A stretch of 5,607 bases of DNA, taken from Chloroflexota bacterium (GTDB taxonomy: Bacteria; Chloroflexota; Limnocylindria; Limnocylindrales; CSP1-4). A model generated the notes under the pieces. It worked only from the letters and a program-made list of their open reading frames with translations, had not been told where the DNA came from and ran no database searches. Of this stretch, positions 5,269 through 5,607 are shown one piece after another; position 1 is the stretch's first letter; the number at the start of each line of letters is the position of its first letter. Made by a program: the position numbers and the translations under genes. The stretch spans positions 1 through 5,607 of the forward strand of contig JACVXW010000098.1 of NCBI GenBank assembly GCA_015661135.1, written 5' to 3'.

Positions 5269-5607
5269 GTGATCATCGTGGAGGCCCACCACGAGCGCGC
5301 GGCAGCGACGATCGCGGCCCACCTTGGACCCCGCCTTGTCGGCCTGGATCGACGCGCCACGATTACTGTCGCGGGCGAGTCCGGGAGCGGCAAGTCGGAG
5401 ACCGGGTTGGCGCTCCGCGAGGCACTCGGCCGCCTGGGCCGCCACGCCCTCGTGCTCCAGCAAGATGACTATTTCCTCTTGCCCCCGCGGTCAAACGACA
5501 GGGCTCGACGCCGGGACATCACCAGGGTAGGTCCGGGGGAAGTCCGATTGGTCCTCCTGGAGTCCCATCTGGCGGCGGCGCGCGATGGCGCAAGGTCGCT
5601 GGCAAAG
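5269..5607 (+). CDS. Uridine-kinase-like P-loop kinase, N-terminal part (3' end outside window)
   Basis: Starting at GTG 5269, one base after the permease TGA, the frame stays open for 113 codons to the right edge. The visible protein has a short N-terminal region (residues 1-30, MIIVEAHHERAAATIAAHLG at its start). It continues with the beta strand and Walker A loop TITVAGESGSGKSE, whose GxxxxGKS spans G36-S43 and binds the phosphates of ATP. Next comes a strand ending in LQQDDYFLLPPRSND (63-77); its DDYF fits the acidic and aromatic residues that follow the second strand in uridine-kinase/phosphoribulokinase-like enzymes. VGPGEVRLVLLESHL (88-102) is also typical of a uridine-kinase-like group. 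The Walker B and lid regions are beyond the edge. It presumably phosphorylates a small hydroxylated metabolite in the cytoplasm. The operon position suggests that this is the imported compound or a product of it, but uridine itself is not excluded. Confidence 0.85.
   Translation, partial: MIIVEAHHERAAATIAAHLGPRLVGLDRRATITVAGESGSGKSETGLALREALGRLGRHALVLQQDDYFLLPPRSNDRARRRDITRVGPGEVRLVLLESHLAAARDGARSLAK

Noticed and set aside
4329..5393. Minus-strand open frame of 354 codons across the second permease and kinase start
   Set aside because: It is a low-complexity Arg/Asp/Glu shadow of well-supported plus-strand genes and has no family resemblance.

Overview
The window is GC-rich bacterial DNA that uses GTG starts with strong AGGAGG-type ribosome-binding sites. 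It holds a carbohydrate-uptake locus of the CUT1 ABC-transporter class. The binding protein has a lipobox and a Pro/Thr-rich linker typical of a surface lipoprotein. Together with the GC content and the kind of kinase at the right edge, this fits a Chloroflexota or actinobacterial-type organism, with Chloroflexota slightly preferred. That assignment is inference, because the window has no marker gene.

Layout. (1) 1-633, plus strand: the C-terminal part of a LacI/GalR-family regulator whose start lies left of the window. (2) 712-1719, minus strand: a complete second LacI-family regulator, converging on the first across a 78-base gap. (3) 1720-1868: a 149-base divergent control region with a near-perfect LacI-type operator (TGGAAACGGTTCCA), a second dyad 40 bp away that overlaps a TTGACA box, and further dyads in the leader. 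(4) 1869-3200, plus: a solute-binding lipoprotein resembling AglE. (5) 3201-3309: an intergenic gap with a 13-bp GC-rich perfect stem-loop. (6) 3310-4431 and 4428-5267, plus: two inner-membrane permeases of AglF and AglG type, overlapping by ATGA. (7) 5269 to the right edge, plus: the first 113 codons of a uridine-kinase-like P-loop kinase, starting one base after the second permease stop.

How it fits together. The minus-strand LacI protein probably represses both itself and the divergent transporter operon through the operator between them, with a sugar or sugar derivative as inducer. The lipoprotein would capture the sugar and the two permeases would form the channel. No ATP-binding subunit is present, so a shared MsmK/UgpC-type ATPase encoded elsewhere or beyond the right edge is needed. 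The stem-loop after the binding-protein gene is placed to make binding protein exceed permease. The kinase is translationally linked to the permeases and may act on the imported compound or a breakdown product.

I see no mobile element, CRISPR array, tRNA or rRNA. The most unusual points are the density of dyads in the control region, the aberrant C-terminus of the second permease, and the kinase fused to a sugar-transport operon.
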